Origin: Mycolicibacterium phocaicum
GTDB lineage: Bacteria; Actinomycetota; Actinomycetes; Mycobacteriales; Mycobacteriaceae
DNA length: 64,000 nt
NCBI RefSeq assembly: GCF_010731115.1
Contig: NZ_AP022616.1
Coordinates: 3,596,001-3,660,000, forward strand
Reading direction: 5' to 3'
Shown here: in pieces, positions 59,150 to 64,000 of the stretch
Numbering within the stretch: position 1 is the first letter of the stretch
Layout of the letters: each line of letters opens with the position of its first letter
Translations under genes and position numbers: made by a program
Notes under the pieces: generated by a model
Database searches by the model: none
What the model saw: only the letters and a program-made list of their open reading frames with translations
What the model was told of the DNA's origin: nothing

Positions 59150-59631
59150 CTGCCGACCACCAATCCCGTCACCCACGCGACGGTCGCCAGCAGTGCGGCC
59201 GTCAACTCCACCCCCATGGCCAGGGCGACGCCCTTGATGGCGTGTTTGGTCGACGTCCAGGCCCGGCTCGTGTCCCGCAGCGCCGAGTACTCGGACAGAT
59301 AGACGCCCAACACGAAGCCCAGGGCCAGGCCCAGTACCGGGATCACGAAAAACCCGATGACACCGAGGATTCCACCGACGACGAGACTGCGGGTGGACAC
59401 GTCGGCCCGGCGCATCCGGCGCATCGGCCAGAGATATTTGATGACCTCGCCCGCGAGGAACAGTGCCGCCGCGACGGCGAGCACGACCCAGGTCGTCGCG
59501 GTGTGGACGGCCACCGCCCACACCGCGATCGCCAGGAACACGAGCAAGCCACCGGGCAGTACCGGTACCACGATGCCGACGAGGCCGATCGCGATGACCA
59601 GCGCCACCAGCACTGTTCCCAAGGTGTTCAA
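59146..59631 (-). CDS. DUF456 membrane protein
   Basis: The 161-residue protein starts at a TTG placed directly after the TAA of the quinone oxidoreductase gene. It has four or five membrane helices: VLVALVIAIGLVGIVVPVLP, GGLLVFLAIAVWAVAV, WVVLAVAAALFLAGEVI and GGILGVIGFFVIPVLGLALG, the last with Gly-rich spacing typical of DUF456. Function unknown. It is coupled to the YceI-like gene by a TTGA overlap, so the two may act together at the membrane. Confidence 0.85.
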   Translation of the reverse strand: MNTLGTVLVALVIAIGLVGIVVPVLPGGLLVFLAIAVWAVAVHTATTWVVLAVAAALFLAGEVIKYLWPMRRMRRADVSTRSLVVGGILGVIGFFVIPVLGLALGFVLGVYLSEYSALRDTSRAWTSTKHAIKGVALAMGVELTAALLATVAWVTGLVVGS

Positions 59632-60603
59632 TTACGGCTCCAGCACAGCCTTGCCGTGAATCTTCCCGTCTGCCAACGCCTGCAGCGCGGCGGCACCGTC
59701 GGACAACGCGAAGCGCATCGGCTCCGGTGGCCGCAAGCCGGCTTGCACCAGCTTCGCCAGGCCCGCACCCACCTCGGCGGCCGCACCGGATACCTGGCGG
59801 ATGAACTCGCCGTACCCGACACCCACCACGCTGACGTTGCGCAGCAGCAGACGGTTCACCTTCACCGACGGGATGCCTTGGCCCGCAGCGAAACCCAGCA
59901 CCAGCAGCCGGCCCTCGGGGGCAAGCACCCGGATCGCGTCGTCGAACGCGTCACCGCCGACCGGGTCGACCACCAGGTCCACTCCCCGACCATCGGTCGC
60001 CGCCAGCGCGGTATCGCGCCAGCCGTCTGTCAGCGGCAGCACCACGTCGGCACCGACGGACGCGACGAAGTCCAGCGCCTCGGCACGGTGCACCATGGCA
60101 ACCACCTTGGCGCCCATGGCCTTTGCGACCTGGATGGCCGCGACCCCGACACCGCCCGCCGAGCCGAGCACCAGCACCGTCTCCCCCGCCAGCAGCCGGC
60201 CGCGGCGGGCCAGCGCGAAGTACATGGTGTAGTAGTTGCCCAGCAGGCAGACCGCCGCGGCGTCGTCCAGGCCATCGGGTGTCGGGATCACCGAATCCGG
60301 CAGCGCCAGCGCACGTTCGGCGTAGCCGCCCATCATGGTGAACGCCGAAACCCGCTGACCGGCAACGAAACCCGAGCTCTCGGGCGCCGACCGGACGGTA
60401 CCCGCGACCTCCATACCCGGGGTGAACCCGGGCGGCAGCTTGAGCTGGTACTCGCCGCGGATCAGCAGCAGGTCGGGAAAGCAGACGCCGGCTGCACCGA
60501 CATCGATGACGACCGCATTGCCCGAGGGGTCTGCGGCGGCATCGACGTCGGTGTAGGCCAGGCCCGATGGGCCCGTCAGCGACTGCGCGACAAGCGCTTT
60601 CAC
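59632..60603 (-). CDS. NADPH:quinone oxidoreductase family protein (Rv0149 type)
   Basis: The 323-residue medium-chain reductase starts at GTG. It lacks zinc ligands, as quinone reductases do. Features: AAGVCFPDLLLIRGEYQLKL (about 38-57), PGFTPGMEVAGTV, and the NADPH-binding VLVLGSAGGVGVAAIQVAKA (about 144-163), then GADVVLPLTDGW. It reduces quinones or enones with NADPH in the cytoplasm. It follows the SDR gene by three bases, the expected Rv0148-Rv0149 order, and is likely in one operon with it. Confidence 0.92.
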   Translation of the reverse strand: MKALVAQSLTGPSGLAYTDVDAAADPSGNAVVIDVGAAGVCFPDLLLIRGEYQLKLPPGFTPGMEVAGTVRSAPESSGFVAGQRVSAFTMMGGYAERALALPDSVIPTPDGLDDAAAVCLLGNYYTMYFALARRGRLLAGETVLVLGSAGGVGVAAIQVAKAMGAKVVAMVHRAEALDFVASVGADVVLPLTDGWRDTALAATDGRGVDLVVDPVGGDAFDDAIRVLAPEGRLLVLGFAAGQGIPSVKVNRLLLRNVSVVGVGYGEFIRQVSGAAAEVGAGLAKLVQAGLRPPEPMRFALSDGAAALQALADGKIHGKAVLEP

Positions 60604-60606
60604 CTA

Positions 60607-61470
60607 TCAGCCGAGCGAGAAGCTGGCGGCCTTGGCAGCGGACAGATCGGTGATCTCGCCCCACTTGGCGGCGACGTCATCGACCGAAGGCACATCACCG
60701 AAGGTGATGCCCTCGTTCTGGAACAGCGCGGTGCGCTGCACCTTGCCGCCGCCGACGATGAAGATCGAATCGGTGTCGGGCAGTTCCTCGGTCATCAGGT
60801 AAGCCACCACCGGCGCCACATACTCCGGCGACAGTTTCTCGAACACCTCCGGCGGCACGATGTCCTGCGTCATGCGGGTCGCGGCGATCGGCGCGATGGC
60901 ATTCAGCTTGATGTTGTACTTGGCGCCTTCCTGGGCAAGCGTGTTGATCAAGCCGACCAGACCCAGCTTGGCCGCGCCGTAGTTCGCCTGGCCGAAGTTG
61001 CCGAACAGACCGCTGGTCGAGGTGGCGACGACAACGCGGCCGAAGCTCTGCTCGCGGAAATGCGGCCACGCGGCGCGGATCACGTTGTACCCGCCGTACA
61101 GGTGCACCTTGAGCACGATGTCCCACTGCTCGGCGGTCATCTTGTGGAAGGTGCCGTCACGCAGGATGCCCGCGTTGGACACCACACCGTCGATCTTGCC
61201 GAACGCGTCGATCGCGGTCTTGACGATGTTCTCGCCCCCCTCGGGCTCGGCGACGCTGTCGTAGTTGGCGACGGCGCGGCCGCCCGCGGCCTTGATCTCC
61301 TCGACGACCGTGTCGGCCATGTTGTGGCCGGCGCCGGTGCCGTCGCGGGCGCCGCCGAGGTCGTTGACCACGACGCAGGCGCCTTCGCGGGCCAGCGTCA
61401 GCGCGTATTCACGACCCAGGCCGCCACCGGCTCCGGTGACGACGATGACGCGATCCTGCACTCCGGGCAT
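60607..61470 (-). CDS. Short-chain dehydrogenase, MFE-type (Rv0148)
   Basis: I start at the ATG for MPGVQDRVIVV, with GAGAGGAAA upstream; an ATG eight codons earlier lacks one. The 287 residues include TGAGGGLGREYAL (cofactor, about 11-23), VVNDLGG, NAGILRDGTFHKM, catalytic Ser in VATSTSGLFG and Y-x3-K in ANYGAAKLG (about 157-165). It resembles the 3-hydroxyacyl-CoA dehydrogenase half of peroxisomal multifunctional enzyme 2. It lies between the aldehyde dehydrogenase and the quinone reductase on one strand. Confidence 0.93.
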   Translation of the reverse strand: MPGVQDRVIVVTGAGGGLGREYALTLAREGACVVVNDLGGARDGTGAGHNMADTVVEEIKAAGGRAVANYDSVAEPEGGENIVKTAIDAFGKIDGVVSNAGILRDGTFHKMTAEQWDIVLKVHLYGGYNVIRAAWPHFREQSFGRVVVATSTSGLFGNFGQANYGAAKLGLVGLINTLAQEGAKYNIKLNAIAPIAATRMTQDIVPPEVFEKLSPEYVAPVVAYLMTEELPDTDSIFIVGGGKVQRTALFQNEGITFGDVPSVDDVAAKWGEITDLSAAKAASFSLG

Positions 61471-61568
61471 GGGTTTCCTCTCATGGAAGGGCAATGAGAC
61501 GGCTCACCGCAGTGGGCCACCCCTTGTGTATACGGCGACCGATCGGCCGCCGCGTCGTCGGGTCGGGT

Positions 61569-62969
61569 CTAGAAGAACTTGCGCGCGATCTTCCACGCCT
61601 TGTCGGTGTAGGGCGGGTAGATGAGCTTGCCCAGGTCGGGGCGGGTCGGCTTGGTCATCACCGACTTCGCGTGGCTGAATTCCAGGAAGCCGTAGCGACC
61701 GTGGTAGGCGCCCATGCCGGACGGCCCGACGCCGCCGAACGGCAGCCGCGCGGTCGAGACCTGGAAGATCAGGTGGTTGATCAGCATGCCGCCGGCCGGG
61801 ACCTCGCGGATGAACCGCTCGCGGACGGCCTTCGCCTTGGTGAACAGGTACGCGGCCAGTGGCTTGGGCCGGGCGTTGACGAACGCGATGGCGTCGTCGA
61901 GCGAGTCGACCGTGATCACCGGCAGGATGGGCCCGAAGATCTCCTCGGTCATGACCGGTGCGTCGAGTGGCGGATCCACCACGACGGTCGGCTGCATGGT
62001 GAGCCGGGCCGGGTTCGTGCCGCCGCCGGTGACGACGTCCCCGCCGGTGCCGAGGTAGCTGCTGAGCCGGTTGAACTGCCGCTCGCTGACGATCGGCAGG
62101 CCGTCGGCGTCGTCGGCGGTGAACGCCACGACAGCGTCCCGGATCTTGGCGACCAACTCGTCGCGGATGGGCTTCTCGGCCACCACATAGTCCGGCGCGA
62201 CGCAGATCTGGCCGGAGTTGACGACCTTGGCGAAGGCGATGCGCTTGGCGGCGACGTCGATGTCGGCGTCGGCCGCGACGATCACCGGGCTCTTGCCGCC
62301 GAGTTCCAGCGTGACCGGCGTCAGGTGCTCCGCCGCGGCCGCCATGATCTTCTTGCCGATCTCGGTGCCACCGGTGAACATGATCCGGTCCAGACCCTGC
62401 GCGATCAGCTCCTGGCTGACCATGCCGTCGCCCTCGATTACGGCGACGGCCGAGGTGTCCAGGTACTTCTCGACCAGCTCGACCATCAGCCGCGACGAGG
62501 CCGGGGCGAACTCAGACGGCTTGAGCACCACCGTGTTTCCCGCGGCGATGGCACCGACCAGCGGGCCCAGCGTGAGGTAGAACGGGAAGTTCCAGGCGCC
62601 GATGATCAGCACCGTGCCGTAGGGCTCGTATTCCACCCAGCCACGGCCGGGCAGCTGCGAGCGCTCCAACAGCCGGTAGCGACGTTTCGCCCACTTGTTC
62701 AGGTTCTTGGCGGCGTCCTTGGCCTCGGCGATGGTGCCCACGCTGTCGGCGAGCCACGCCTCGAAGGGCTTGCGGCCGAGATCGGCCTCCAGCGCCTTGG
62801 CGATGGCCGTTTCGTTCTCCTCCATCGCCTGGGCCAGCGCCAGTAGCTGGCGCTTGCGCCACTGCAGGTCACGGGTGCGCCCGGTCGCGTAGGTCTTGCG
62901 GAGTCCGGCGACAACCGCCGGGATGTCAGCAGCTGTGTGGCCGACAGATACAGCTGAATCAAGGGTCAT
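61569..62969 (-). CDS. Aldehyde dehydrogenase, class 3 type (Rv0147)
   Basis: The 466-residue protein has the ALDH core: GAWNFPFYLTLGPLVGAIAA (catalytic Asn127), FTGGTEIGKKI (NAD binding), LELGGKSPVIV with base Glu222, NSGQICVAPDY with nucleophile Cys256, and EEIFGPILPV. The C-terminal end (SGMGAYHGRYGFLEFSHAKSV) is typical of the ALDH3/fatty-aldehyde group. It oxidises long-chain aldehydes to acids. There is a palindromic operator candidate 41 bases upstream of the start. About 98 bases separate it from the SDR gene. Confidence 0.94.
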   Translation of the reverse strand: MTLDSAVSVGHTAADIPAVVAGLRKTYATGRTRDLQWRKRQLLALAQAMEENETAIAKALEADLGRKPFEAWLADSVGTIAEAKDAAKNLNKWAKRRYRLLERSQLPGRGWVEYEPYGTVLIIGAWNFPFYLTLGPLVGAIAAGNTVVLKPSEFAPASSRLMVELVEKYLDTSAVAVIEGDGMVSQELIAQGLDRIMFTGGTEIGKKIMAAAAEHLTPVTLELGGKSPVIVAADADIDVAAKRIAFAKVVNSGQICVAPDYVVAEKPIRDELVAKIRDAVVAFTADDADGLPIVSERQFNRLSSYLGTGGDVVTGGGTNPARLTMQPTVVVDPPLDAPVMTEEIFGPILPVITVDSLDDAIAFVNARPKPLAAYLFTKAKAVRERFIREVPAGGMLINHLIFQVSTARLPFGGVGPSGMGAYHGRYGFLEFSHAKSVMTKPTRPDLGKLIYPPYTDKAWKIARKFF

Positions 62970-63009
62970 GACATACGTCCTTACGTGAGCCAGGCAACAC
63001 CGGAATCCT

Positions 63010-63029
63010 AACCAACCAGCCGGTTGGTT
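63010..63029. promoter_or_regulatory. TetR-type palindrome upstream of the aldehyde dehydrogenase
   Basis: AACCAACC (63010-63017) and GGTTGGTT (63022-63029) are perfect 8-bp arms with a 4-base centre AGCC. It lies between the methyltransferase gene end and the aldehyde dehydrogenase start. It resembles the site at 49573-49588 upstream of the TetR gene. Confidence 0.6.
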
Positions 63030-63050
63030 TGAAGGGTCAAGTCCTCGGGA

Positions 63051-63986
<936 letters not shown>

Positions 63987-64000
63987 TCAGATGTACCAGC

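Noticed and set aside
63016..63029. Fragment taken for a site-specific attachment core near the aldehyde dehydrogenase
   Set aside because: No integrase, tRNA or second copy of a core flank; a TetR-type palindrome explains it better.

Overview
The window is high-GC actinobacterial chromosome and reads as a non-tuberculous Mycobacterium/Mycolicibacterium. It carries a complete mce1 locus (fadD5, yrbE1A/B, mce1A-F, mam1A-D, divergent mce1R). The flanking genes follow the order I recall for M. tuberculosis Rv0146 to Rv0189c, in the opposite orientation: ilvD at the left edge, then Rv0187-, Rv0185-, Rv0184-, Rv0183-type genes, sigG, pirin, mce1, an Rv0164/Rv0163/adhE1 block, pnt, fadE2, ptbB, an Rv0149/Rv0148/Rv0147 block, and an Rv0146-type methyltransferase. 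Gene symbols rest on protein family plus this order; no database search was possible.

Left part (1-13.9 kb): the ilvD 3' end, an ankyrin protein, then a minus-strand cluster that looks catabolic (berberine-bridge-type flavoprotein, phloretin/DAPG-type hydrolase, membrane-anchored hydrolase, saccharopine-dehydrogenase-like protein, PaaX-type regulator). After it come an O-methyltransferase with a small secreted protein, a DUF4331 protein, a coupled DUF2786/metallohydrolase pair, a lipoprotein hydrolase lacking its nucleophile serine, a monoacylglycerol lipase and sigG.

Accessory stretch (14.1-26.8 kb): an NDMA-type (mycofactocin-class) alcohol dehydrogenase on a leaderless promoter, a DUF4349 lipoprotein, an SDR, a MarR/pirin pair, a secreted phosphodiester glycosidase, and two large paralogous exported proteins with a PE-PPE-like hydrolase domain but no PE or PPE head. 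A third, orphaned C-terminal tail of that family lies beside the second copy. This family is the best candidate here for something poorly described.

The mce1 operon (27.2-42.0 kb, minus) is tightly packed: most junctions overlap by 1-34 bases or are separated by at most 10. A perfect 16-bp palindrome lies between fadD5 and mce1R. The 3' third of fadD5 and the gap after it are clearly AT-richer than their surroundings.

Right part (42.1-64 kb): lipid and redox metabolism (thioesterase, alcohol dehydrogenase, P450, acyl-CoA dehydrogenases, aldehyde dehydrogenase, quinone oxidoreductase, SDR), two TetR regulators, a fused pntA plus pntB transhydrogenase, a two-component system, and the tyrosine phosphatase ptbB. 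The promoter of the second TetR gene and the region upstream of the aldehyde dehydrogenase share an operator-like palindrome. No tRNA, rRNA, CRISPR, insertion sequence or prophage was seen.
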